Notes under the pieces: generated by a model
Database searches by the model: none
Told to the model about the DNA's origin: nothing
The model's input: the letters and a program-made list of their open reading frames with translations, nothing else
Part shown: in pieces, positions 10,161 through 17,968 of the stretch
Layout of the letters: each line of letters opens with the position of its first letter
How positions within the stretch are numbered: position 1 is the stretch's first letter
Origin: Inhella crocodyli
GTDB lineage: Bacteria > Pseudomonadota > Gammaproteobacteria > Burkholderiales > Burkholderiaceae_C
DNA length: 64,000 nucleotides
Assembly (NCBI RefSeq): GCF_004004565.1
Contig: NZ_SACM01000001.1
Span: 1,178,001 to 1,242,000, forward strand
Direction of reading: 5' to 3'
Position numbers and translations under genes: made by a program

Positions 10161-10232
10161 GCAACAACAGCACAAACACCCCGCCGCATTGAGAGAAGCT
10201 CGACACCGAACAGAGGTGAGGCGAACAAAAAT

Positions 10233-10253
10233 GGGGCCCGTGGGCCCCTTTTT
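10233..10253. terminator. bidirectional terminator between the chemoreceptor and cheY-like gene
   Basis: GGGGCCC (10233-10239) pairs with GGGCCCC (10242-10248), with AAAAA on the left and TTTTT on the right, so it can end transcription from both convergent units. Confidence 0.8.
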
Positions 10254-10272
10254 CAAGCCGAGGTAGCGACCC

Positions 10273-10638
10273 TCACTCGCACAGCTTCTTGAAGGTGGCG
10301 ATCACCGCGTCGCCCTTGAAGGGCTTGACGATCCAACCCTTGATGCCGGCGGCCTTGCCCCGCTCCTTCATCACCGGGCTGTTTTCGGTGGTGAGCATGA
10401 CGATGTTGACCGTCTTGTTGCCCAACTCGCCGCGGATCTTTTCGGCCATGGTCAGGCCATCCATGTTGGGCATGTTGACGTCGCTGACCACGAGCTTGAT
10501 CTTCGGGTCCATCTTCAGCTTGGCCAGGCCATCGCGGCCGTCCACGGCCGTGGCCACGTCCAGGCCACTCTTCTTCAAAAAGCCGGCGACTTCGTCGCGC
10601 ACGGTGCTGGAATCATCGACAACGAGGACTTGGGCCAT
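10273..10638 (-). CDS. CheY-like single-domain response regulator
   Basis: A 121-residue stand-alone receiver domain. The acidic pocket Asp8/Asp9, the phospho-acceptor Asp53 in VVSDVNMP, the Thr83/Thr84 pair and Lys105 in IVKPF are all present, so it should accept phosphate. There is no output domain, so it acts by binding a partner, as CheY does. It is the last gene of the minus-strand operon, 30 nt after the pseudo-receiver CheX-like gene, and is followed by a terminator. The obvious phosphodonor is the HPt of the operon's kinase. Whether it targets the flagellar motor cannot be told. Confidence 0.9.
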   Translation of the reverse strand: MAQVLVVDDSSTVRDEVAGFLKKSGLDVATAVDGRDGLAKLKMDPKIKLVVSDVNMPNMDGLTMAEKIRGELGNKTVNIVMLTTENSPVMKERGKAAGIKGWIVKPFKGDAVIATFKKLCE

Positions 10639-10668
10639 GGTGATGCTCTTGTTGAAAGTGACGGGGAT

Positions 10669-11640
10669 TCAGAACAACTCTAGCTCGCCCGAGGCCAGCA
10701 TCGACTCGACGTTGGCCTGGTTTTCGCGGAAGAGTTCCGGGGACCAGTTCAGGTTGAACACGAAGCGCTGATGCAACTCGATGGGCTCGCCCTGCTGCAG
10801 CAGGTTGTCCCAGATGTGATAGCGGAAACAGAGCTGCGGGTCCTCGGAGCCGAAGGAGATGTAGCGCTGCGGGTGATTGATGACGATGGGCACCTGGGTC
10901 ATCTTGGCCAGGGCCGTGTCGTCGTAGGCGATGAAGCGGTTCTTGAACGCGCCCCAGATCAAATTGGTCGTCTCCGAGAAGACGTTGTTGATGGCCCGGA
11001 TCGAATCCTTGTGCACCGGGTCCATGTCGCCCAACTGGTGCATTTGCAAGCGGCGCAGGCTGCGCTCCTCGACCTGCAGCATCATGTACCCGCGGCACCA
11101 GCTCGCTTCCAACGGGATCAGCGAATACACCTCGCCGTAGATGAGCCGGTCGCGGACGATCATCGGGGCCTCGGCCACCACGCTGATCTCCTTGAATTGC
11201 CCCTTCAGCGCCCCCAAGGTGAGGTCCGAGATGCCACGCACCAAGGCCTCCGGATAAACGAGGCAGAACAAGGACTCGCGCACGACCTCCGTCATCGTGG
11301 CAAGTTCCCCCAGGTGATAGGCATGGCGAACGAAGCGCCGCTCGCTGTCGCTGAGCGTGTGCGGTGCCGCCGTGCGCATCAAGATGGGCAATTCCGGCCG
11401 GATCCGGTTGAGCTCCTGGGCCAGCCGCATGCCACTCAGGCTGTGGCTTTCGAAGCCCTCGGCCAGGAAGACCGCCCCGAGGTCGATGCTGGAGCGCAAG
11501 ACCGGCATCAAGTTGTCGGGCAGCACCTTCACCGGCACCAGGTCGTGCGCCTCGCAGAAGGCGCGCACCTGCTCGGCGGCGGCAGGGTCTTCGTCGAGCA
11601 CCAGCACCTTCACTTGGATCTTGGCTGCAGAGGCTTCCAT
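10669..11640 (-). CDS. pseudo-receiver/CheX-like fusion protein
   Basis: 323 residues. The N-terminal 120 or so look like a receiver fold (KVLVLDEDPAAAEQVRAFCE, then strand-helix alternation), but the phospho-acceptor position reads AVFLAEGF, with no Asp, so it is probably a pseudo-receiver. The C-terminal part resembles the CheX/CheC fold and carries an E-x2-N phosphatase-type motif at Glu223/Asn226 in FSETTNLIWGAFKN. The protein ends in SGELELF, almost the same tail as its neighbour. ATG 11640 is chosen over a TTG 21 nt upstream because GGGAG precedes it. Likely role: dephosphorylating or localising the operon's CheY. The domain call is from motif and context only. Confidence 0.65.
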   Translation of the reverse strand: MEASAAKIQVKVLVLDEDPAAAEQVRAFCEAHDLVPVKVLPDNLMPVLRSSIDLGAVFLAEGFESHSLSGMRLAQELNRIRPELPILMRTAAPHTLSDSERRFVRHAYHLGELATMTEVVRESLFCLVYPEALVRGISDLTLGALKGQFKEISVVAEAPMIVRDRLIYGEVYSLIPLEASWCRGYMMLQVEERSLRRLQMHQLGDMDPVHKDSIRAINNVFSETTNLIWGAFKNRFIAYDDTALAKMTQVPIVINHPQRYISFGSEDPQLCFRYHIWDNLLQQGEPIELHQRFVFNLNWSPELFRENQANVESMLASGELELF

Positions 11641-11657
11641 CGCACCAGACTCCCGGT

Positions 11658-12284
11658 TCAAAACATTTCGAGTTCGCCCGAATCGACCGCGTCTTCCAAC
11701 TGCTCCACCTCGGCGCGGAAATCGACCGTGCTGGTGGCCGCGACGAACAAGGCCGCGTAAAAATCAATGGCCAGTCCGGTGACGTGGAACAGGCGCTTGT
11801 GCCCCGGCCCCAACGCATCCAGGTAGCTCAGCGCCTCCCGGTCCAGCAGGTTGGGCGTCGACATCCCCACGTTGGGAAAGTAGCGCCCCACGTCGCGGTT
11901 CATGGCCCCGACGATGATGTTCCCGCACTCGTTGACTGCGTCCTGGAACGCTTGGTCGGACCAATCGGCCGGGTCCACGCGGTTGAGCCGCGCAAAGTGC
12001 GCCTTGCTGTCCTCGTCCAGGCGGCACATCAAGGCCAGCACCAAGCGGAAGCGGTCGCTGGCGATCGACAGGACCACCGCCTTCTTCTCTTTCATCCGGC
12101 GGGGCAGTTCGGACACGATGGCCACCTGCGCCGACTCGCCTTCGGGCGCCAAGCTCTTGGCCAGGGCCACCGAGGCGATCGTTTCGAAGCTCGTCTTCGC
12201 CTGCTCCGAAAGGGTGCCGGCCGGCGCACTCGGCTTGCCGCCGCGCGACGGACCCTGGGTTGACGGGCGACCCGGGGCACTCAT
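11658..12284 (-). CDS. CheX-like phosphatase-family protein
   Basis: 208 residues. After a Pro/Ser-rich N-terminus of about 25 residues comes a single CheX/CheC-like domain. [20 protein letters not shown] places Glu119 and Asn122 in the E-x2-N arrangement that removes phosphate from CheY in CheX and CheC. It ends in SGELEMF. The start overlaps the stop of the MCP-tip gene by ATGA, so the two are translationally coupled. It probably resets the adjacent CheY. Two CheX-like proteins in one short operon is unusual. The fold assignment is inferred from the motif and position. Confidence 0.68.
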   Translation of the reverse strand: MSAPGRPSTQGPSRGGKPSAPAGTLSEQAKTSFETIASVALAKSLAPEGESAQVAIVSELPRRMKEKKAVVLSIASDRFRLVLALMCRLDEDSKAHFARLNRVDPADWSDQAFQDAVNECGNIIVGAMNRDVGRYFPNVGMSTPNLLDREALSYLDALGPGHKRLFHVTGLAIDFYAALFVAATSTVDFRAEVEQLEDAVDSGELEMF

Positions 12285-13009
12285 GCTTCCAGGGCTCCAA
12301 GGGTGTCACGGGTGCGGTTGGCCACGAGGTCCACGCCGGAAATCGCCGACGTGATCATCTTGGCGCCCGCCTGCAGGTCCTGGAAGGTGGCCGTCGTGAT
12401 CATGTCGTTCTTGAACAGGTTGGCCCGGTACTCCTTGGACAGCTTTTCCGCGCGACCAGCCAGGCTGCGGATCTCGCTGGCGACGACGCCGAAGCCCCGG
12501 CCGTGCTCGCCCGCCCGTGCGGCCTCGATCGAGGCGTTCAAGGCCACGATGACCACCTGCTCCACGATGGCCGCAAACTCTTCGTTGCGCGTGTGCATCT
12601 CGCGGTTGTGCGCCAGCAGGTGGTGCATCTCGCTTTCCCAGCGCTCGAAGGTGCGCACCACGCTGTGCATGTGGCCCATCTGATCGCCCAGGCCTTGCAG
12701 CGTGGACAAGGCGTTGTGGCGCACCTGCGCGTTGCTGTTCAGCAATTGGGTCAGCGCCTGTTCCACGTCTTGACGCGCGGTGTTGCAGTCCCGGGCGGCT
12801 TGCGCTTGCTGCTGGGACAGTTCACGGCGAAGGCTCTCCACCTCCGCCTGCGCCGCATCCCGCTCGGCCTTGAGTTCGGTCAGCACCTCCCGGTCGGGCC
12901 CCGCCTCGGTGGCCATTTCCGTCGGGCCTCCCGCGCGCTGCCGGCACCAAAACCACATGGCCCCGGCGCCCAGAAGCAAGCCCACCAGCCCCGCCATCCA
13001 ACTTGTCAT
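12281..13009 (-). CDS. one-TM protein with MCP signalling tip
   Basis: 242 residues: one N-terminal membrane helix (about 5-21), a coiled coil rich in Ala, Glu and Gln (about 40-90), then a short version of the MCP hairpin. [20 protein letters not shown] followed by [20 protein letters not shown] (about 154-193) closely follows the canonical receptor tip. There is no periplasmic sensor domain, no HAMP, and the methylation helices are too short to hold the usual sites. A strong GGGAGG precedes ATG 13009. The gene lies 27 nt after the kinase gene and overlaps the CheX-like gene. It may dock the kinase into a receptor array or act as its adaptor; this is inference. Confidence 0.8.
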   Translation of the reverse strand: MTSWMAGLVGLLLGAGAMWFWCRQRAGGPTEMATEAGPDREVLTELKAERDAAQAEVESLRRELSQQQAQAARDCNTARQDVEQALTQLLNSNAQVRHNALSTLQGLGDQMGHMHSVVRTFERWESEMHHLLAHNREMHTRNEEFAAIVEQVVIVALNASIEAARAGEHGRGFGVVASEIRSLAGRAEKLSKEYRANLFKNDMITTATFQDLQAGAKMITSAISGVDLVANRTRDTLGALEA

Positions 13010-13036
13010 GGAATCCTCCCTGGGGACCCGGCCGCG

Positions 13037-15841
13037 TCAGCCGGCCACCGCCGCCGCACCCGGCAAGCGGATCACGAACTCGGCCGCACGGAACGCCTGG
13101 CCAGCGTCCGCGCTGCTGCGGAAGCGCAACTCAATGCGACCCGATTCTCGGGCCAAGAAGTCGCGCACCGCGTCCATGCCCACCCCGCGGCCCGACACCT
13201 CGGTCACCACCTCGGCGGTGGAGAAGCCGGGCAAGAAGATCAGGTCGGCGACTTGCTCGTCGGACAACTGGGCCCCCTCATCGATGAAGCGCCGCTCCAG
13301 GGCGCGCTCGCGGATCTTGGCCAGGGCCAAACCACGACCGTCGTCGCTGAGGGTGATGACGAAGTCGTCGTTCTCCACGGCCGCGCGAACGTCGATGCGG
13401 CCCTGGGCGGGCTTGCCTGCGGCCTGCCGCTCGGCAGGGGCCTCGAGCCCGTGATCGACCGCGTTGCGCAGCAGGTGCGTGAACAGGTTGCGCAGCAAGC
13501 CCGAGAGTTGGCTCTTCACCAACAGGCCTTGGTCGTCGATCACGACCTTGGGCGGCTCCTTGCCCAACTCCCGCGCCAAGGAAGGCAGGGACTCGACCAC
13601 GCCCGAGAGGGCTTCCGGCAGTGGCTCGGTGCCCATGCGACGCAGGGTCTGCTGGACGCCCGCGATGGCGGCCATCATGGCGGCCACGTCGTTGCGGTCC
13701 AGGCCGTCGAGTTGGCGCAGCGCCTTGCCCAGGTGGTCCTTGTCGACCATCAAGAACTTCTCGACGTTGCCGCGACGGCCCGGGCCCTTGCGGCCCAGGG
13801 TGTGGTCGTTGATCTTGGCGTACTCCTCGACCAGCGCCTCCACCGCGTTCAACTGCGCCAGAAGCGACGCGGCGTCCCACACGGCGTCCTCGTCCTTGCG
13901 CAGCACGTCGTAGGCGACCTCGGCCTCGTGCACCGCGTTGGTCATGTTCAGCAAACCGTACGTGCGGGCATTGCCCTTGATGGTGTGCATGTTGCGGAAC
14001 AGCAGGTTCACCGCGTCGGCGTTGCGCCCGGTTTGCGCTTCGATGACCTGGCGGTTCTCGACGATGAAGGCCCGCGAGGATTCGACGAAGGACTGGAACT
14101 TCTCCTGACTGACGCGCAGGATTTCCCCGATCAGGTCCAGCTCGCGCTTCTGGCCGGCGGCTTCGGCGGCCAAGCGCTTGTACTCGGTCACGTCGCGCAC
14201 GCAGAGCATGAGCTTCTCGACATTGCCCGCCTCGTCGGCGATGGGGGACCAGCTGAACTCCAGCGACTTCTTCGCCCCACTGCCCGTGAACAACTCGCAC
14301 TCCGACACCAAGAGGTGGGAGTTGAACTCGTAGTTCATGCTGTCTTCGCCGATCACCGACGACATCGCGGTCTCGACTTGCGAGCGCGCGTCAGATCCCA
14401 GGTTGGAGCCGCCGAACAAGAAGTCCATCGCATCGCGACCGGCGATGTTCTTGGTGTCGAAGATCGTCTCCAAGTACGCCGAGTACTCGGGGTGGATCTT
14501 GCTGCCGGCCACGATGGTCAACACGCCTTGCGGCATGTTCTGCAGCATCGACTGGATGTCGTTGGTCTTCTCACGCAAGGCCGCCGTGCGGTCGCTGACC
14601 AAGCCCTCCAAGTTCTCGTTGATGCTGGTCAGGTCGCGCACCAAGCGCTTGTTCTCGACGAAGGTGTCAGAGAAGCGGCGGCTCGCCACGAAGAGCATGG
14701 CGCCCAGGTACAGCGACAACCCGGTGGCGCCCAGGCTGACCGACTGGATCACGCCCATGCCGAGCAAGGCATCGTTGAAGCTCGACACCGAGAACAAGAG
14801 CATGCCCACCAGCATGATCCCCGCGCCTTGCTGGCGCGCCATCACGCCCCTGGCGTAGAAGTAGATGCACGCCACCGACATGGCCAACAGCATCAAGAAG
14901 AACACCGACCGAAGCGCCTGGAACACCGCCAGGTTCTCGTGAACGGCCATGGCGGCAATGCCCAAGACGGGAATGGCCGACACGATGGCAAAGGCCACAT
15001 TGAGCCGCGGGAAGAACTTGTAGAAGTACTGGGCAAACACGAAGAACAGCATCACCCCGTACAGGCCCACGTAGTGCAGGTACGTGAGCGTCTTGGTCGG
15101 GAACAAGGCCATGAAATAGTCGGCCGGAAAGCTGAGGAAGATCCACCCCAGCATCGTGCTCAGCGACGCCACCAAGTACATCGAGTACTTGACCTTGACG
15201 TACACGAGCATGAAGAACAGGCCGAAGAAGAGCGCGATCCAGCCAACGGTCACGCGCATCTCCCCGCCCCACACCGCCCAGCCCACCAAGGTGTTGTCGT
15301 GCGGGTCGTAGCGGTGCAACTCAAACGGCAGTTGGTACACGCCCGTCATCAGCGGCGTGTTCACTCGGATCGCGATGTCCACCTTGCCGTCGGGAATGAC
15401 AAAACGCACCGGCGCGGCCTGGATCGAGTAGTAGCGGTCCACGTTGGCATGGTTCGGCCGGCGGTAGACCTCCTTGCCATTGACGAACACCTGCATGTGG
15501 GCCATGTAGGTGTTGAGTAGCAGCGCCACCTCTTGGCCCACCAAGGCCTGGTTGAACTCGAAGCTGCCGCGGTACCACCCAACTTGGTAGACCTGCTTGT
15601 CGTCGTAGGCCTTCTTCCAGGGCCCCGGGGCTTTGATGACCTTCCAGGCCGAGGTGTCGATCCCGGGCTGGGCGTTGGTCGGCGCGTCATCGCGCGTGAA
15701 CAACCAAGTGCCGGCGAGTTTGACCGGCTGGTCCAACGAGTCGATCCGTTTGCCGCAAGCGTCGCAGCGCGACTGCGCTTGCGCGCCAGAACCCCACACC
15801 AAAAACCAAGCTGCTACCAGCAGAGCGAGCCAACGCATCAT
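13037..15841 (-). CDS. 7TM-DISM sensor, PAS, HPt and CheA-type ATPase kinase
   Basis: 934 residues. A signal peptide (about 1-23) is followed by a CxxC (RCDACGKR), a beta-rich ectodomain to about 195 (7TMR-DISM extracellular type), seven hydrophobic segments (about 198-388), a coiled coil and PAS-like region (about 400-560), an HPt with His619 in NMHTIKGNARTYG, and a CheA-type ATPase (about 760-925) with N box HLLRNAVDHGLE, DDGRGL and GFSTAEVVTEVSGRGVGMDA. It ends right after the ATPase: no CheW-like P5 and no receiver. ATG 15841 is preferred because GGAG precedes it and the signal peptide then starts correctly. It heads the operon. The stimulus is unknown; DISM ectodomains often bind small extracellular molecules. 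Confidence 0.85.
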   Translation of the reverse strand: MMRWLALLVAAWFLVWGSGAQAQSRCDACGKRIDSLDQPVKLAGTWLFTRDDAPTNAQPGIDTSAWKVIKAPGPWKKAYDDKQVYQVGWYRGSFEFNQALVGQEVALLLNTYMAHMQVFVNGKEVYRRPNHANVDRYYSIQAAPVRFVIPDGKVDIAIRVNTPLMTGVYQLPFELHRYDPHDNTLVGWAVWGGEMRVTVGWIALFFGLFFMLVYVKVKYSMYLVASLSTMLGWIFLSFPADYFMALFPTKTLTYLHYVGLYGVMLFFVFAQYFYKFFPRLNVAFAIVSAIPVLGIAAMAVHENLAVFQALRSVFFLMLLAMSVACIYFYARGVMARQQGAGIMLVGMLLFSVSSFNDALLGMGVIQSVSLGATGLSLYLGAMLFVASRRFSDTFVENKRLVRDLTSINENLEGLVSDRTAALREKTNDIQSMLQNMPQGVLTIVAGSKIHPEYSAYLETIFDTKNIAGRDAMDFLFGGSNLGSDARSQVETAMSSVIGEDSMNYEFNSHLLVSECELFTGSGAKKSLEFSWSPIADEAGNVEKLMLCVRDVTEYKRLAAEAAGQKRELDLIGEILRVSQEKFQSFVESSRAFIVENRQVIEAQTGRNADAVNLLFRNMHTIKGNARTYGLLNMTNAVHEAEVAYDVLRKDEDAVWDAASLLAQLNAVEALVEEYAKINDHTLGRKGPGRRGNVEKFLMVDKDHLGKALRQLDGLDRNDVAAMMAAIAGVQQTLRRMGTEPLPEALSGVVESLPSLARELGKEPPKVVIDDQGLLVKSQLSGLLRNLFTHLLRNAVDHGLEAPAERQAAGKPAQGRIDVRAAVENDDFVITLSDDGRGLALAKIRERALERRFIDEGAQLSDEQVADLIFLPGFSTAEVVTEVSGRGVGMDAVRDFLARESGRIELRFRSSADAGQAFRAAEFVIRLPGAAAVAG

Positions 15842-15942
15842 GTTGTGTGTCTCCATGCGCCCCCCGCCGACGCGGCGAGAGCGTGGTGTAGGTTGCCGCA
15901 CCTAAAGTCCAACGCATCCGAGTGTTTGCCCGATGGCGCGTC

Positions 15943-15967
15943 ATAAATCGCGAATTGGCCGATTTAT
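15943..15967. promoter_or_regulatory. inverted repeat upstream of the chemosensory kinase operon
   Basis: ATAAATCG (15943-15950) and CGATTTAT (15960-15967) form a perfect 8-bp inverted repeat with a 9-nt spacer, about 100 nt before the kinase start. The half-sites and the nearby GCATT loosely resemble FlhDC-type boxes. That resemblance is partial and the regulator is not identified. Confidence 0.4.
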
Positions 15968-16042
15968 TCGCATTGATGCGGGAGCTTGCTTGGCGGCGCT
16001 GTGGCGCCGGCGCGGCAAGCACCAGTGCATCGTTTTGCGGAT

Positions 16043-16073
16043 TTGCCGGGAGCGCCAAAAATCTGGCTAGAAT
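16043..16073 (+). promoter_or_regulatory. probable promoter of tRNA-Thr
   Basis: TTGCCG (16043-16048) and TAGAAT (16068-16073), spaced 19 nt, place a start site near 16080, about 10 nt before the tRNA. The -10 is good; the spacer is longer than ideal. Confidence 0.5.
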
Positions 16074-16089
16074 GGCGGGCTTCGCCGGC

Positions 16090-16165
16090 GCCGGTGTAGC
16101 TCAGTTGGTAGAGCAGCGCATTCGTAATGCGAAGGTCGGGGGTTCAACTCCTCTCACCGGCACCA
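16090..16165 (+). tRNA. tRNA-Thr (anticodon CGT)
   Basis: A complete 76-nt cloverleaf with encoded CCA. The acceptor GCCGGTG pairs with CACCGGC, the D arm is GCTC/GAGC, the anticodon loop TTCGTAA gives CGT, and the T loop is TTCAACT. The encoded CCA ends at 16165. Confidence 0.95.
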
Positions 16166-16182
16166 TCAGAAGAAGAACGCAC

Positions 16183-16211
16183 AAAGCCCGGTCCAGCCGG
16201 GCTTTCGTGTT
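16183..16211 (+). terminator. terminator-like hairpin between the two tRNAs
   Basis: AAAGCCCGG (16183-16191) pairs with CCGGGCTTT (16197-16205), followed by CGTGTTT. It separates tRNA-Thr from tRNA-Arg, so the second tRNA may have its own promoter or be cut from a longer precursor. Confidence 0.55.
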
Positions 16212-16222
16212 TCTGTGCCCCA

Positions 16223-16297
16223 CTCGCCATAGTTCAATGGATAGAACGGGCCCCTCCTAAGGGTCAGATGCAGGTTCGATTCCTGCTGGCGGGGCCA
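16223..16297 (+). tRNA. tRNA-Arg (anticodon CCT)
   Basis: A 75-nt cloverleaf with encoded CCA. The acceptor CTCGCCA pairs with TGGCGGG (one T-G wobble), the D arm is GTTC/GAAC, the anticodon loop CTCCTAA gives CCT, and the T arm GCAGG/CCTGC is intact. Its CCA ends 2 nt before the stop of the convergent permease gene. Confidence 0.93.
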
Positions 16298-16299
16298 CC

Positions 16300-17904
16300 T
16301 CAGCGCAGGCGCATCGCGCGCCACAGCAGCGCCACGGGCAGCAGGCCCACCACCGCGATGGCGACGGCCGGCAAGGCCGCTTCGCCCAAGCGCTCGTCGC
16401 GCGCCAACTGGTAGGCCATCACGGCCAAGGTGTCGTGGTTGAACGGACGCAGCAACAGCGTGGCCGGCAACTCCTTCATCACGTCCACGAACACCAGCAA
16501 GGCCGCGGCCAGGCCAGCGCGCCGCAGCAGCGGCAGGTGCAAGCGGCCCAGCAAGCGCAGGCGCGAAGCCCCCAGCAGGCGGGCGCTGTCGTCCAAGGTG
16601 GGCGGGATGCGGGCGTAACCCGCTTCCACGCTCTGCAAGGCCACCCCGCCGAAGCGAACGGTGTAGGCCACCAAGAGCCCCAGCACCGTGCCGGTGAAGG
16701 CCAAGGTGGCGCCCGACCACAGTTGCTGCAACCAGCCCATGGGCAGCAACAAGCCCACGGCGATCACCGCACCGGGCACGGCGTAGCCAAGGCCCAGCAG
16801 CCGCGTGGCGGCGCGCGCCATCCAGCGGCGCAGGCCCTGCTGTTCGAAGCGCTGCACCGCCACCAGGGCGAAGGCCAGCACCACGGTGATGGCCGACGCC
16901 CAGCCCGCCAGCTTCAGGCTGGCCCAGGTCCATTGCCAGAAGCGCGGGCCCAGTGCCAGTTCCGACACCCGCCACTCCTGCCAGGCCAGCCAACCCAGCC
17001 ACGTCAGCGGCGCGAAAAAGCCCAGCAGCACCGGCAGGCTGCACAGGGCCAGGGCCACCCCCGCCCGCCAACCCCGCAGCGGCACCCGCGGCGCGGGTGC
17101 ACCGCCCGCGTTGCGAGCCCCGGCAAAGCGCATGCGGGCCTGCGCGTGGCGCTCCAGGGCCATGCACACCAACACCACGACGAGCAGCAAGGACGCCAAC
17201 TGCGCCGCCGCTTGGCGATCGCCGTTGACCAGCCACGCCTTGTAGACCCCTGTGGTCAAGGTGGACAGGCCGAAGTAGCTGCCCACGCCGTAGTCGGCCA
17301 AGGTTTCCATCAACACCAACAGCACGCCGGCCGCCAACGCGGGTCGGGCCAGCGGCAAGGCCACGCCGAGGATGCGACGCGGCAGGCTGGCCCCCAGCAA
17401 CTGCGCCGCCTCCAGCAGGGCCGCCGCGCGCTCGGCCAGGGCCGTGCGGGTCAGCAGGTAGACGTAGGGGTAGAGGCAGAGCACGAACAACAACACCGCC
17501 CCAGGCAGGCTGCGCACCTCGCCCCAAAGCCGCCCCTGCAGTCCCAAGGCCTCGCGCAGCCCCGACTGGAGGGCGCCGCTGTACTGCAGGGCGTCGGTGT
17601 AGGCATAGGCCGCCACGTAGGCCGGCATGGCCATGGGCAGCAGCAGCGCGAAGTCCAACCAGCGGCGGCCGCGGAACTCGAAGAGGCTCACCAGGGCCGC
17701 GGCACCCCCGCCCACCATCAGGGTGCCCAGGGCCACGCCCAGAGAAAGCAGGGCCGACTCGACCGCGTAGCCCGGCAGCACCGTGGCGGCCAGGTGCTGC
17801 CATTGGGCCCAGCCGGCGGCGTCCAGCGCGAACCAGGCCCCCAGCACCGTGAGCACCGGCAAGACCAGCAAGAGCACCAATCCCAGCAACAACAGCAGGC
17901 CCAT
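16300..17904 (-). CDS. fbpB: iron-type ABC transporter permease (FbpB/SfuB family)
   Basis: A 534-residue double-length permease with about twelve membrane helices in two homologous halves, as usual for ferric-iron FbpB-type importers. Each half has an EAA-type cytoplasmic loop: EAAQLLGASLPRRILGVALP in the first and ARLLGASRLRLLGRLHLPLL in the second. It pairs with the divergently transcribed ATPase 64 bp away. The periplasmic binding protein (FbpA) is not in this window, so iron specificity is inferred from family and the Fur-like site. The gene ends 2 nt from tRNA-Arg on the other strand. Confidence 0.85.
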   Translation of the reverse strand: MGLLLLLGLVLLLVLPVLTVLGAWFALDAAGWAQWQHLAATVLPGYAVESALLSLGVALGTLMVGGGAAALVSLFEFRGRRWLDFALLLPMAMPAYVAAYAYTDALQYSGALQSGLREALGLQGRLWGEVRSLPGAVLLFVLCLYPYVYLLTRTALAERAAALLEAAQLLGASLPRRILGVALPLARPALAAGVLLVLMETLADYGVGSYFGLSTLTTGVYKAWLVNGDRQAAAQLASLLLVVVLVCMALERHAQARMRFAGARNAGGAPAPRVPLRGWRAGVALALCSLPVLLGFFAPLTWLGWLAWQEWRVSELALGPRFWQWTWASLKLAGWASAITVVLAFALVAVQRFEQQGLRRWMARAATRLLGLGYAVPGAVIAVGLLLPMGWLQQLWSGATLAFTGTVLGLLVAYTVRFGGVALQSVEAGYARIPPTLDDSARLLGASRLRLLGRLHLPLLRRAGLAAALLVFVDVMKELPATLLLRPFNHDTLAVMAYQLARDERLGEAALPAVAIAVVGLLPVALLWRAMRLR

Positions 17905-17924
17905 CGGTGCCCAGCCACCCTCTT

Positions 17925-17948
17925 AAATGCGAACGATGTGCATTTGCA
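17925..17948. promoter_or_regulatory. Fur-box-like site between the divergent ABC genes
   Basis: AACGATGTGCATTTGCA (17932-17948) agrees at about 12 of 17 positions with AATGATAATCATTTTCA, a common Fur-site form. It lies in a perfect AAATGC/GCATTT inverted repeat (17925-17930 with 17940-17945). It sits within 30 bp of both start codons, where Fur-Fe2+ could repress both genes. Confidence 0.45.
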
Positions 17949-17968
17949 CTGCCGGCTATCATAGGCGG

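Noticed and set aside
12260-15520. 1086-codon open frame antisense to the 7TM kinase and MCP-tip genes
   Set aside because: Composition-driven shadow with His/Gln/Val/Leu-rich sequence and no recognisable motif, crossing several real gene boundaries.
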